Assembly: GCA_016928865.1 (NCBI GenBank)
Contig: JAFGJX010000120.1
Location: 17,268-81,267, forward strand
Length of the DNA stretch: 64,000 nt
Reading direction: 5' to 3'
DNA from: Spirochaetota bacterium
Lineage (GTDB): Bacteria > Spirochaetota > UBA4802 > UBA5550
The notes beneath the pieces are model-generated. The model made no database searches and was not told where the DNA came from. It saw only the letters and a program-made list of their open reading frames with translations. The stretch's first letter is position 1. Each line of letters starts with the position of its first letter. Shown here piece by piece: positions 9,255 to 18,159 of the stretch. The position numbers and the translations under genes are program-made.

Positions 9255-10523
9255 ATGAACATCATCATATTTGAAGATGGGCTCCACGACAACTTTTATC
9301 CTCTTTCTCTGACCCGCCCGCTGTGGGATCTCAGGTCAGGATTCTTCTCGTTTCGCGAGCGGCTGGAGGTGTGGATCAGGAATGACCCCCGCCTCTCGGG
9401 AAGCGACTGCTACTACTTCACCAGGGACTACCTGGCCCCCTGGTTCAGGGAACAATACCCGGGTGTGCGGATTAATGATTACTCTGTTTTTGAGTCGGAC
9501 GGTGATGCCCTGTTCATCAACGCGGTGCGCTATCCTTCTGCAGCGGATTTCGGCATTGAAAAGGGGAGTGCCCTGACAAGTGACGGGGTCGTTGCTGCCG
9601 CTTGTGCGGATTGCAGTGCGATGAGGGGTATTACTGGCTCGATAGCAGGTACACTCGCGGGATTGGGGCTGCGCGAGGTCCGTCTTCCTGAAAGCGGCGA
9701 CGCCGTATCCGGCAGTAAGGCCGGATATATATGGAATCTGGTTGACCGCAATCCAGATATTATTCGGGAGGATTTCAGGCTGTCCGGGCTCCGCGGCAAT
9801 GGAAACGGACGGAAAGATGTAACTATTTCAGGAGATCCGGGTCAGGTTTATATTGAAGATGGCGCGGAATTCGATCCGTTTGTCAGTATCGACGCAACCG
9901 CGGGACCGGTAGTGATTGGCTCGGGAACGAAGGTGCATTCCTTCACCCGGATCGAGGGTCCCTGCGTGATCGGGAGGAATTGCCTCATCCTCGGCGCAAA
10001 AGTGCGTGCAGGCACAACAATCGGCGAGTGTTGCAGGATCGGGGGAGAAATCGAGCAGTCAATATTTCAGGGTTTCAGCAACAAGTACCATGACGGATTT
10101 ATAGGACATTCCTTCGTTGGCGAGTGGGTCAATCTGGGGGCCCTCACCACCAACAGCGATCTGAAAAATAATTACACAAACGTGAAGGTATACGTCCCCG
10201 GCGCCCGGAAGAGAACGGGTCTCAGAAAGGTGGGCTGCTTCATAGGAGACCATGTGAAGACCAGTATCGGCACTCTCATAAACACGGGAACCAGCATCGG
10301 CACCGGGGCCATGCTCGTGCACGCCGGCCGTCTGACGCCCGGCCATATCCCGCCCTTCTCCTGGTACATGGATAATGAAGTCGCCCGTACGAACATCGCG
10401 GACCCTTTTATCTCGATATGCCGCGAAGCCATGTGCCGCAGAAATTTCGACATTTCGGAAAATTATATTATATTGATTAATACCGTTTTCGAATTATCTC
10501 TGCGCGAAAAGGACCGGCAATGA
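9255..10523 (+). CDS. GlmU-like putative sugar nucleotidyltransferase with left-handed beta-helix
   Basis: 422 residues from the ATG at 9255; an in-frame TTG at 9237 adds six residues, but the family begins at MNIIIFED. The N-terminus (IIFEDGLHDNFYPLSLTRPLWDLRSG) matches the NTP_transf_4 region of GlmU-family proteins. The C-terminal half (from about residue 190) has hexapeptide-like repeats (GPVVIGSGTKVHSFTRIEGP) and the box TTNSDLKNNYTNVKV, which resembles GAGTNTSDLKNNY of these proteins. It lacks a clear canonical GlmU N-terminal LAAGxGTRM loop, so UDP-GlcNAc synthesis should not be assumed. Its stop overlaps the next start by four bases (ATGA), implying translational coupling. Confidence 0.75.
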   Translation: MNIIIFEDGLHDNFYPLSLTRPLWDLRSGFFSFRERLEVWIRNDPRLSGSDCYYFTRDYLAPWFREQYPGVRINDYSVFESDGDALFINAVRYPSAADFGIEKGSALTSDGVVAAACADCSAMRGITGSIAGTLAGLGLREVRLPESGDAVSGSKAGYIWNLVDRNPDIIREDFRLSGLRGNGNGRKDVTISGDPGQVYIEDGAEFDPFVSIDATAGPVVIGSGTKVHSFTRIEGPCVIGRNCLILGAKVRAGTTIGECCRIGGEIEQSIFQGFSNKYHDGFIGHSFVGEWVNLGALTTNSDLKNNYTNVKVYVPGARKRTGLRKVGCFIGDHVKTSIGTLINTGTSIGTGAMLVHAGRLTPGHIPPFSWYMDNEVARTNIADPFISICREAMCRRNFDISENYIILINTVFELSLREKDRQ

Positions 10524-11422
10524 ACCGGCACGCTGACATACAGATATCGCTCACGCTGCTGATCTCCTTTTTTATCCACCTGGTTCTCCTGGCCGGCTTC
10601 ATCGCGCCGCAGCTCGATGACATGTGGGGAAACGTGAGACTTCTCAAGCAACTTTTCGGGGACGGGGCCGCATCGCGGGATATTATTGTCAACATCAACC
10701 AGGATGACCGGCGGGTTGTTACTCCGGAGACACTCCTCTCCGACCGCGATTCGTCGGCGAAAGGGTATATTACGAAGAAGACCGGAAACCGCTGGCTCAA
10801 CAATTCGCTTGATTTCAGGGCTCTCAGGGGAGACCGGGCCCAGGGCAGGGGCGCTGACGCCACGGCGTCAGGCGCGGGGAGGGAGCGCGTACTGCAGTCG
10901 GACGAATCAGAGATGACCGCAGTAATCGAGCGGAACGACGCGGCGGGCGGCCGTGCGGGAAACTACGGCCTGTTTGACGAGACCCTCATTCCGGACAAGA
11001 ACGACGTCACCCGCGAAAACGCCCTTTTCTATTCGAATGACGGTCGCTTCAGCTTTAACACCGTCAAGTTCAAGGACTTCAGGTATTTCCTGAACATGAA
11101 GAGCAAGATCGCATCGAACTGGTACCCGCCGGATATGGCGAGAGCCATCATGCACGGCTATAACCCGCTCTCGGGGGCCTACACGCCCGGGAGCACGCGC
11201 ATCATGGCTATCCCGAGCCAGGAAGTCAAGACGGTGTTTGTCCTCGATAAAAATGGCGACGTCATCCATATACAGATACTCGATTCGCTCGGCCAGAAGC
11301 CGCTCAACGCTTCCTGCTATGACGCCATCAGACTTTCTAAGAATTTCGGCCCCCCGCCCCGGGAATTGCTGAAGGGCGATGTGCTGGTGATCCCTTTCAT
11401 ATTCGGGTACTACGTGTATTGA
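10520..11422 (+). CDS. TonB-like energy-transducing membrane protein
   Basis: 300 residues. One N-terminal membrane segment (about 9-29, ISLTLLISFFIHLVLLAGF) with a short cytoplasmic tail gives a TonB-like topology. A polar, low-complexity periplasmic stretch follows (about 35-165). A C-terminal globular part has KSKIASNWYPP at its start and VFVLDKNGDVIHIQIL, then the SCYDAIRLSKNFGPPP region. This is the TonB C-terminal pattern (xxWxP, then VxxxGxVxxxxIxxSSG, then A(V/I)xxxxPFxPPP). TonB family proteins couple an ExbBD motor to outer-membrane receptors; none is beside it, so its motor must be elsewhere or be the channel at 33516-34310. It is translationally coupled to the GlmU-like gene. Confidence 0.7.
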   Translation: MNRHADIQISLTLLISFFIHLVLLAGFIAPQLDDMWGNVRLLKQLFGDGAASRDIIVNINQDDRRVVTPETLLSDRDSSAKGYITKKTGNRWLNNSLDFRALRGDRAQGRGADATASGAGRERVLQSDESEMTAVIERNDAAGGRAGNYGLFDETLIPDKNDVTRENALFYSNDGRFSFNTVKFKDFRYFLNMKSKIASNWYPPDMARAIMHGYNPLSGAYTPGSTRIMAIPSQEVKTVFVLDKNGDVIHIQILDSLGQKPLNASCYDAIRLSKNFGPPPRELLKGDVLVIPFIFGYYVY

Positions 11423-11440
11423 CCCGCACGGCGGCGAATC

Positions 11441-13732
11441 CTATTCCCGATCGAGCAGGTCTTTCACCGTCAGGTCGCCGACCGCTTTTTTCCTGCTCGC
11501 GGCTATCTGTTTAAAGAGCGTGTCAAGAAAGTGCCTGAGCCTGGATTTTCCCGGTGTAACCGGCATGTCAAGGCTGATGTGCATGATGGCATCGATGACC
11601 CTGTTCAGCTTCATGTTCTTCGGGCTGTTCGCGGGAAGGTACTCCTGGTCGCCGTTCTGCAATATGATTTTCGAGTTGATCAAAAGCTCGAGATAGCGTT
11701 CTATCTGATCGGTTTTGACTCCCGTGCCTTTCTGCAGTGCTTTCAGGGACGTCGCCCCGCCGCCGCGCTCAAACGTGTGGTAAATCTGCATGAGGGTCAT
11801 GATGCCGTAATAGACATGGAGGTCGTCCCTGTCCCTGGATGCCGTTTTCAGGCTTCGGTATGATTCCGGATGCACCAGGGTGTAGGAGACTTCCGCGCCG
11901 AACAGCATGATCATGGATGATGCGTGCACCATGATCAGGAAGAGAGGTATCGCCGCCAGGGCGCCGTAGATGGCGAAGGTGCCCTGTGCGAATCCCCTGA
12001 CGTATACGATGAAGAGCAGAATGAAGATGACCCACACCGCTGCGGTGAACGAGGCCCCGATTGCCGCGGGCCTGAATGGCACCTTGATATTGGGGAGAGT
12101 GATATAGGCGATCAGGAAGAGGAGCCATATGAAGCCGAATGGCGCGAGAAAGTTGATTATCGTATATCCGAAATTTTTCCCTTTCGTGATTGTTTCCCAT
12201 GAACCACCTCTGTCGGTTGATGCCATGATGGTGCCGGTGTCGCCGATGGCCCACAGGCGGTTGTTGCGGTACATAAGCTGGTTGATACGCATGGCCGGCA
12301 TCTTCCTCCTTTCCCAGCTCGCGCCGCCGTTTCCGGTCCTGATGACGGCCCCGTTTTCGCCGCCCACGATTCCCTCCTCCGGGTTATAGAACCACGCGGT
12401 GTAATACGCGTTATTGTCGAATCTCCTGGCCTTCCATTTCAAACCACCGTCGTCTGAGTGGAGGAGCAGGCCGTCTCCTCCCGTGAGCCATATCCTGCTC
12501 TCGTCGATGAAAAATGCGCAGTAGATGTTTTCCGGGCGGTTGTGGCGTTTCGCCTCATCCAGCAGCGATTGCTCCCACGTTTTTCCGCCGTCCGCAGTCG
12601 TCAGTATCGTCCCCCGGCTGCCGGTGATGATCCCCTTTTCCCGGTAGAACGCGATCGAGTAGAAATTCGGCCGTCCCTCCCACTCCTGCGCCTCCCAGCT
12701 TGCTCCCCCGTCGGCGGTCGTCATCACGATGCCGCCTTCCGCGGCGATAAACCCGCGGGTATCGCTCACCATGCGGATCGCGTTGAAGTTGATGGAGCCG
12801 AATTTATGCAGCTGCCAGGTTATGCCGCCGTCATCGGTGATGAGGAGCATCCCGTCGGTCCCGGCGATCCATCCCCTGGTGCCGATGAACTGCACGTCCC
12901 GGTATCGTATCTTCTTTAATTCAACGGGTTCGAGGCGAAGGTCCTGCTCCGTGAATGTCGCGGTGGAGTAGTCATACGAATATATCCGCTGATTGCCCAG
13001 GTCGATTCTGCCGCCGTCGGCGGTCACGCCGGTCAGGCGTATCTTGCCTGTCTCCGTTTCAAGCAGTGTTGATCTGTCTCCCACGACCCAGAGCCGGCCC
13101 TCGGCGTTAACGGCGCCGGCGTTGTAGCTGGGTGATGAGAGCGCCGCGGAGAGCTGGGTCGCGACGGTCATGCCCGCGGCCAGCATGATGGGGCCGAGGG
13201 TGAGGGCTGCCCAGTAATAGACGATCTTCAGGAATATGGGGCGTCCCTGTCTTACCTTCCAGATCCTGTTCATCGATTTTTCCATGGTGCGGAGCATGGC
13301 TGTCGCCGAAAATATCATGACCGCAGCGCTTATCCCCCCGATTTTCCCCGCGTTTTCAATGAGTCCCAGAATGGCGTCGAATATCGGGTCAATGTTTATC
13401 TTGATGTTATGCTCTGTCATGAACAGGAGGATGCTGTCAAAGAGCTCCTTCCTGTTCTGCCCCATCCCGTAGTAGAGGGAGTAGAAAGAAAGGGCGACTG
13501 TCAGTGCGGGGACCAGTGAGAGGATGAGCGTATAGGTTATGGATGATGCTTCTGTGGGGCAGTCGTCCCTGATAAATTTACGCCCGGCAACAATGAGTAC
13601 TTTGGCCGCTTTTATTATGCGGCCGAGCATTCCGGGGAACACGCCGCCACCATGGCAGATGTTCCTGACAAGTCCGCGGGCCTTTCCCATGGTTCCCGCC
13701 ACTCTTTTTTTGATCTGTTTTTTCCATTTCAT
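11441..13732 (-). CDS. YihY/BrkB-family membrane protein with inserted Ycf48-like beta-propeller
   Basis: 763 residues, against about 280-430 for usual BrkB/YihY (once called ribonuclease BN) proteins. Residues 40-200 carry the first BrkB half (DDCPTEASSITYTLILSLVP, then the segment with MEKSMNRIWKV). Residues 525-640 carry the second half (LLFLIAYITLPN, FGAEVSYTLVHPE). Between them, at about 205-518, lies a propeller with repeated G-x-x-G-x-[IL]-x-x-T-x-D-G-G-x-[ST]-W blades, at about 290-306, 332-346, 371-386, 418-433, 458-473 and 498-512 plus one weaker blade. The reading frame is continuous. BrkB topology would put the insert outside the cytoplasm. The tail (about 655-730) looks like a winged helix. 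Function is unknown. Confidence 0.85.
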   Translation of the reverse strand: MKWKKQIKKRVAGTMGKARGLVRNICHGGGVFPGMLGRIIKAAKVLIVAGRKFIRDDCPTEASSITYTLILSLVPALTVALSFYSLYYGMGQNRKELFDSILLFMTEHNIKINIDPIFDAILGLIENAGKIGGISAAVMIFSATAMLRTMEKSMNRIWKVRQGRPIFLKIVYYWAALTLGPIMLAAGMTVATQLSAALSSPSYNAGAVNAEGRLWVVGDRSTLLETETGKIRLTGVTADGGRIDLGNQRIYSYDYSTATFTEQDLRLEPVELKKIRYRDVQFIGTRGWIAGTDGMLLITDDGGITWQLHKFGSINFNAIRMVSDTRGFIAAEGGIVMTTADGGASWEAQEWEGRPNFYSIAFYREKGIITGSRGTILTTADGGKTWEQSLLDEAKRHNRPENIYCAFFIDESRIWLTGGDGLLLHSDDGGLKWKARRFDNNAYYTAWFYNPEEGIVGGENGAVIRTGNGGASWERRKMPAMRINQLMYRNNRLWAIGDTGTIMASTDRGGSWETITKGKNFGYTIINFLAPFGFIWLLFLIAYITLPNIKVPFRPAAIGASFTAAVWVIFILLFIVYVRGFAQGTFAIYGALAAIPLFLIMVHASSMIMLFGAEVSYTLVHPESYRSLKTASRDRDDLHVYYGIMTLMQIYHTFERGGGATSLKALQKGTGVKTDQIERYLELLINSKIILQNGDQEYLPANSPKNMKLNRVIDAIMHISLDMPVTPGKSRLRHFLDTLFKQIAASRKKAVGDLTVKDLLDRE

Positions 13733-13893
13733 GACGATGCTCCTGGGATGGGATGCTGGGAACGAGTAGTAAATATGACTATATTCCCGCGCCGGTGGTC
13801 AACAAGATTTTACTTCACAATGACATGCAGTACCATCCCCGGATAAAAGGGCAGATAAATGAGGATAACCCGGGCCCGGGCGCGCATTTTTAA

Positions 13894-13922
13894 TTGACAA
13901 AAAAATGATGCTTCACTAAGGT
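13894..13922 (+). promoter_or_regulatory. Candidate promoter of rpsU
   Basis: TTGACA at 13894-13899 and TAAGGT at 13917-13922 with 17-base spacing. The -35 is perfect and the -10 is a weaker but common variant. The implied leader to the rpsU ATG at 13975 is about 45 bases. Confidence 0.5.
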
Positions 13923-13974
13923 GCCAGACACTGCGTGCAAAGTAATCAATTTTTATAAAAAGGATGTGATCTGG

Positions 13975-14250
13975 ATGACGAGCCCTTTAGAAGTCGAAGT
14001 GAACGGCGATATCGAAAAAGCCTTCAAGAATCTGAAGAAAAAGATGGCATTTGAAGGCATTTTCAAAGAGCTGAAGAGGCGCCGCTACTATGAGAAGCCG
14101 AGTGAAGAAAAAAAGCGGAAGAAAGAAGAAGCGGAGCGCCGCAGGCTGAAAAAGATACGCCGCATGAACGTGTCCTCGGGCAGGATAAAGCGGGCCCCCG
14201 CGCGGGGCGGACGGGAATCCTCCCGTGATGAAAGTAGCACCGAATCATAA
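13975..14250 (+). CDS. rpsU: Ribosomal protein bS21
   Basis: 91 residues from the ATG at 13975, which has AAAGGA ten bases upstream; an in-frame start at 13921 would sit inside the promoter. The body (LEVEVNGDIEKAFKNLKKKM, then GIFKELKRRRYYEKPSEEKK and a Lys/Arg-rich helix) is the S21 signature. S21 joins the 30S subunit late, near the anti-Shine-Dalgarno helix of 16S rRNA, and promotes initiation. Usual length is about 58-71 residues; here a polar, Ser/Arg-rich tail of about 25 residues follows. It is followed at once by a strong terminator, so it is expressed alone. Confidence 0.9.
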   Translation: MTSPLEVEVNGDIEKAFKNLKKKMAFEGIFKELKRRRYYEKPSEEKKRKKEEAERRRLKKIRRMNVSSGRIKRAPARGGRESSRDESSTES

Positions 14251-14263
14251 GAGAAATGAATAC

Positions 14264-14310
14264 TGTACAGACAAAAAAATCCGGCATTGCCGGATTTTTT
14301 TGTCTGTACA
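14264..14310. terminator. Long perfect bidirectional intrinsic terminator
   Basis: A perfect inverted repeat of two 23-base arms around one central T at 14287. The core stem is CCGGCA/TGCCGG, flanked by a seven-A run on one side and a T run on the other, then by the matching TGTACAGACA and TGTCTGTACA outer arms. The T run follows the stem on both strands, so it can end transcription in either direction. It separates rpsU from rarA. Confidence 0.9.
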
Positions 14311-14338
14311 ATTGAAGCGAGCACCCGTATAACGAAGT

Positions 14339-15622
14339 ATGGAAACGAAAGACACCTTCAGTCCCCTTGCGGACCGGTGCCGGCCCCGGACCATTGAAGA
14401 GTTCGTCGGGCAGGAGCACCTCCTGTCGGAGCACAAGATCCTGAAAACCATTATAGACAAGGGCGCGGCCTTTTCGCTCATTCTCTGGGGCGAGCCCGGC
14501 TCCGGCAAAACGACGCTGGCGCGTCTGATAGCGTCATACTGCAGCATGGACTCCCATTTCCTGAGCGCCATATCCGCGGGCGTGGCCGATGTGCGCAAGG
14601 TCATCGAGAAAGGAAAGCAGAACCGGGAGAAGGGCGTGCAGACCCTGCTTTTCCTGGACGAGATACACCGGTTCAACAAGGCCCAGCAGGACTCCGTGCT
14701 CGGTTCCGTCGAGTCCGGCGATATCATCCTTGTCGGCGCGACCACGGAGAACCCCTCCTTCAACGTTATATCGCCGCTCCTGTCGCGCACCAGGGTGCTG
14801 AAGCTCTCACGGTTGTCGGAAAAGAATCTCCTCGATATACTCGACCAGGCGATGCGCGGGGACGAGGTGCTGAAGGAGGGGAACGCCCGTTTTGAAGAGG
14901 ATTCCACGAAGGAAAAGCTCGTGGCCATTTCCAACGGCGACGCACGGCGCATGCTCAACATCCTGGAGACGGCGTTCGCCCTGTCGCAGGACGGCATCAT
15001 CACCCCGGCGCATCTCGAGGAGGCGGTGCGCAACAGCATGCTCTATTACGACAGGGCGGGCGACCGTCACTACGACACCATCTCCGCGTTCATCAAGTCG
15101 CTCAGGGGCTCGGACCCCGACGCAGCGGTCTACTATCTGGCGCGGATGATACTCTCGGGCGAGGACCCGGTTTTCATCGCCCGGCGGATGGTGATCTTCG
15201 CCTCGGAGGACATCGGGAACGCTGCGCCGAACGCGCTCACCCTGGCGGTTTCCGCCATGACCGCGACCCAGAACATCGGCCTGCCGGAGGCCCGGATTAT
15301 CCTTGCGCAGTGCGCCACGTTTCTCGCCTCCGCGCCGAAGAGCAACGCCTCATACCTCTCCGTGGAGGCGGCCCTGTCCGCGGCAAAGGACTCGAACTAT
15401 GAGATACCCCTGCACCTCAGGAACGCGCCAACGGACCTGATGAAAAAGCTCGGGTACCACAAGGGCTACAAGTATCCCCATGATTATGACCGCCATTTCG
15501 TAAAGGAGCAGTATCTTCCCGACGAGCTGAAGGGGGATGTCTTTTACCGGCCAACGGAGGAAGCAGGGGAGAAGGCGATACGCGAGCGCCTGAAGTCACT
15601 ATGGCCGGAGCGGTATAAGTAA
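14339..15622 (+). CDS. rarA: Replication-associated recombination protein A (MgsA/RarA AAA+ ATPase)
   Basis: 427 residues, cytosolic. An AAA+ clamp-loader-like ATPase acting at stalled replication forks. Walker A GEPGSGKT is at 51-58, Walker B LLFLDEIHRFNK at 103-114, sensor 1 in GATTENPSF, and SRTRVLKLSRL follows. The C-terminal half has the tetramerisation region typical of RarA/Mgs1/WRNIP1 (LARMILSGEDPVFIARRMVIFASEDIG, NAPTDLMKKLGYHKGYKYPHD). Length is normal. It starts 28 bases after the terminator and leads a probable four-gene run to pyrE. Confidence 0.95.
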   Translation: METKDTFSPLADRCRPRTIEEFVGQEHLLSEHKILKTIIDKGAAFSLILWGEPGSGKTTLARLIASYCSMDSHFLSAISAGVADVRKVIEKGKQNREKGVQTLLFLDEIHRFNKAQQDSVLGSVESGDIILVGATTENPSFNVISPLLSRTRVLKLSRLSEKNLLDILDQAMRGDEVLKEGNARFEEDSTKEKLVAISNGDARRMLNILETAFALSQDGIITPAHLEEAVRNSMLYYDRAGDRHYDTISAFIKSLRGSDPDAAVYYLARMILSGEDPVFIARRMVIFASEDIGNAAPNALTLAVSAMTATQNIGLPEARIILAQCATFLASAPKSNASYLSVEAALSAAKDSNYEIPLHLRNAPTDLMKKLGYHKGYKYPHDYDRHFVKEQYLPDELKGDVFYRPTEEAGEKAIRERLKSLWPERYK

Positions 15623-15655
15623 CGCCCCGGTGTTTGCCGAATGAACTGATTCAAT

Positions 15656-16348
15656 ATGGATACTATCGAACAATATCTCAAACCGACATATTTCATTGAC
15701 TGTGATGACCCTTCCATCATCAGTCGCACACGATCTATCATCGGGCCTGACGACGGCGACATCGAAAAAGCCGTGAAGCTCTTCTATGCCGTGCGGGACG
15801 GGATTCCGTATAATCCCTATCGGACCTCGTTCGAACGGGATCACTACCGGGCCAGCTTCATCCTGAAACAGGGGGACGGCTTTTGCGTGCAGAAGGCCAT
15901 ACTTCTCGCGGCGCTTTCGCGTGCAGCGGGCGTGCCATGCCGTCTCAGGTTCGCCGATGTGCGCAACCACCTGGTGACCAGGCAGCTCAGGGAATTGATG
16001 CAGACCGACGTGTTTGCCTTTCACGGCTACAACGAGTTCAACCTCGGTGAGAGATGGATAAAGGCCACGCCCGCGTTCAACCTGTCCCTGTGCGAAAAGT
16101 TCGGCATTCACGCGCTTGATTTCAACGGCCGCGATGATTCAATCCTCCATCCTTTTGACCAGCGGGGAAACCGGCACATGGAATACCTGCGGGATTACGG
16201 TCCCTTTGACGACCTGCCTTTTGAAATGATGATGGCGGAATACCACCGGCACTATCCGCACCTTGCCGCGCTCATTGAGAGGGCGGGCGCGGGAGGCGCG
16301 CGGCCGGGCGATTTCGAGCGGGAAGCGGGTGAGGAGAACGACGGCTGA
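15656..16348 (+). CDS. Transglutaminase-like cysteine protease-fold protein
   Basis: 230 residues. The central box GDGFCVQKAILLAALSRAAG with Cys77 and HGYNEF with His123 matches the catalytic Cys and His of the transglutaminase-core superfamily (PF01841). The third position, usually Asp in a W-x-x-x-D-P box, reads RWIKATPAF here, so the Asp is not obvious; a subgroup of bacterial members shares this form. No signal peptide, so probably cytosolic. Likely a peptidase or amidase-type enzyme; substrate unknown. It begins 33 bases after rarA. Confidence 0.75.
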   Translation: MDTIEQYLKPTYFIDCDDPSIISRTRSIIGPDDGDIEKAVKLFYAVRDGIPYNPYRTSFERDHYRASFILKQGDGFCVQKAILLAALSRAAGVPCRLRFADVRNHLVTRQLRELMQTDVFAFHGYNEFNLGERWIKATPAFNLSLCEKFGIHALDFNGRDDSILHPFDQRGNRHMEYLRDYGPFDDLPFEMMMAEYHRHYPHLAALIERAGAGGARPGDFEREAGEENDG

Positions 16349-16372
16349 GCGCCGGAGAACCAGGGGGATCAT

Positions 16373-16936
16373 ATGGGGATCAGCAGCACGATGACAGAAA
16401 TTCTTGATTACATCCTGAACCGGGCAACGAAGTACGAACTCGAGCTCGTTGGCGAGGCCCTGCGCAAGCGCATGGAGCGTGAATCGACCCTGGGTCTTGG
16501 GCAGGTCGATGTCCGCCAGATGGCGCGGAGCATGGCGGAGGGGATCGAGAAGCAGATGGGAGTGGACGGCGACGGCATCCACGAGATGACAAAGCGCCTG
16601 GTTGCGGAGATGATCCGTAAAGAGAAGCCGGAGATCGGCGAGGCCGAGGTGCGGAAGCTGGTGGACCATTTTGTCCCTGGCGGGAAACAGGCGGCCGCGC
16701 CTCCCTCGTCCATTCCCCGGGAGATGCTTCTCGCCATGATCACGCAGTTCGTCAAGTACGGGACCGGCGCAATGAGCGAACAGGAGAAGAGGGAGTTTCC
16801 GGACGGCTGGTATGAAAAATACTGGAGCGCGTTTCCCCCCGATATTCAGCGGCTCGTGAGGGACTATCTCAGCGGGAGTATCGGCAAGGACAGCTTCTGG
16901 AAGGGGATAGGCGAATCGTCCGCCATGAAGAAATAG
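16373..16936 (+). CDS. Hypothetical protein
   Basis: 187 residues, mostly helical and charged, without signal peptide or membrane segment. I do not recognise the family. The N-terminal half (ILDYILNRATKYELELVGEALRKR) and the Met- and Glu-rich middle look like a helical bundle. A Pro-rich linker near residue 105 precedes a second helical part with FPDGWYEKYWSAFPPDIQ. AGGGGG five bases before the ATG supports the start. It follows the transglutaminase-like gene by 24 bases and is probably co-transcribed. Confidence 0.6.
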   Translation: MGISSTMTEILDYILNRATKYELELVGEALRKRMERESTLGLGQVDVRQMARSMAEGIEKQMGVDGDGIHEMTKRLVAEMIRKEKPEIGEAEVRKLVDHFVPGGKQAAAPPSSIPREMLLAMITQFVKYGTGAMSEQEKREFPDGWYEKYWSAFPPDIQRLVRDYLSGSIGKDSFWKGIGESSAMKK

Positions 16937-17033
16937 TTCTTGCGCTGAAAGACTGCGTATGGATTCCCTGTAAAAAATTCACGTTCTTTCACGCCCCCTC
17001 CGGGGGACGGGGGGGATTGATCGAGGTAATGCC

Positions 17034-17621
17034 ATGAGTTCCAGTCGGGACAGGCTGTTTGACATACTGTACAAAAAGTCGTTTATCTACCGGGAGGATC
17101 CGCCCTTCACGCTGGTATCGGGACGGCAGAGCTTTTACTACTTTGACTGCAAGGGCGCGACCCTTGATGCCGAGGGTGTTGCTCTCACCGGCGAGGTCAT
17201 GCTTGACGCCCTGGCGCCGTTCATCGGTCCTGATGGAATTGGCGGTATCGGCGGCCTGACCCTCGGGGCTGATCCGATCTCGATCTCCACCGCGATCGCG
17301 GCGTACCGGAGGGGAATAGCCCTGTGTCCCCTGATCGTCAGAAAGGAGCCGAAGAAGCACGGAACGCAGAAATGGATAGAGGGAGACGCGGGCAGGCTAA
17401 AGAAGGTCGTGGTCATTGACGATGTCATTACCACCGGCGGGTCCACCATTACGGCCATTGAGCGCCTGAGGGAATCCGGACTCGAGGTGGTCAGGGCCGC
17501 GGTGGTGATCGACCGGGAGGAAGGAGGCCGCGAAAATATTGAGAAGACGGGGATCAAGGTGGTTTCGCTGTTCAGGAGATCTGACTTTGACGCGAGGCGG
17601 CTTACCGCATCTCCTCAATGA
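17034..17621 (+). CDS. pyrE: Orotate phosphoribosyltransferase
   Basis: 195 residues. Converts orotate and PRPP to orotidine 5'-phosphate in de novo pyrimidine synthesis, in the cytosol. The PRPP-binding loop VVVIDDVITTGGST lies at 125-138; LVSGRQSFYYFDCKGATL near residues 27-44 is the orotate/ribose region, and RKEPKKHGTQKWIEG (103-117) is the flexible catalytic loop. Length is normal. The upstream 97-base gap holds a C-rich/G-rich dyad near 16991-17011. Its last 20 bases overlap the convergent lipoprotein gene. Confidence 0.93.
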   Translation: MSSSRDRLFDILYKKSFIYREDPPFTLVSGRQSFYYFDCKGATLDAEGVALTGEVMLDALAPFIGPDGIGGIGGLTLGADPISISTAIAAYRRGIALCPLIVRKEPKKHGTQKWIEGDAGRLKKVVVIDDVITTGGSTITAIERLRESGLEVVRAAVVIDREEGGRENIEKTGIKVVSLFRRSDFDARRLTASPQ

Positions 17622-18159
17622 AGGTAATCCCGCAGTCGGCCTCGATGGTAATGGTGAAATCAACCGGATCGGGCGAGAAGGTTGTAAACCTGATCCGGTA
17701 GATGGATGCGGCATCCAGTTTTTTGAAAAAGTCCGATGTGTTTGATATAAGTGTCAGTTCTTTCACACGGTTCCAGTCAGCATCAAAGTTTCTTCCAATT
17801 TCCGCATACAGGTCCTTGCGCGTCATGGAGGCGAACCGGGACATGTCGATGCGCTTTTCCACGATGAAGTATGTCTTTTTAGTTTTTTTCGCGCCCGTGA
17901 TGTCGGCTACGTATTCGGCCGAAATCCCGATGGTCATGGCCTCGATCTCCTTTTCGAGCCTGAAGTGCTGGGCAAGGGCGGGGTACCGGTCAATAGGGTC
18001 GCCGGCGTGCCTTATCTCGTCCGAAGAGAAAGATTTTTTCGCGCTGATCTTGTAATCTCTCCTGTCGCCGGCAGTCACGCACCCGGTCGCGACAGTGGCG
18101 GCCAGCAGGCTGCAGAGTATTCGCGAGGTCGATATCAGTATATATGGTTTGCCGGGCAT
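17602..18159 (-). CDS. Probable lipoprotein of unknown function
   Basis: 185 residues. The N-terminus has a basic start, a hydrophobic core and VATGC near residue 27, a relaxed lipobox of the kind spirochaetes accept. The mature part has no recognised domain; it is rich in charged residues and ends with alternating beta-like segments (IYRIRFTTFSPDPVDFTITIEAD). Expected to be anchored to a membrane facing the periplasm or surface. Convergent with pyrE. Confidence 0.65.
   Translation of the reverse strand: MPGKPYILISTSRILCSLLAATVATGCVTAGDRRDYKISAKKSFSSDEIRHAGDPIDRYPALAQHFRLEKEIEAMTIGISAEYVADITGAKKTKKTYFIVEKRIDMSRFASMTRKDLYAEIGRNFDADWNRVKELTLISNTSDFFKKLDAASIYRIRFTTFSPDPVDFTITIEADCGITFIEEMR

Noticed and set aside
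14245..15039. 264-codon open frame antisense to rarA
   Set aside because: It mirrors the codon pattern of rarA in GC-rich DNA and has no ribosome-binding site; its N-terminus overlaps catalytic motifs of rarA.
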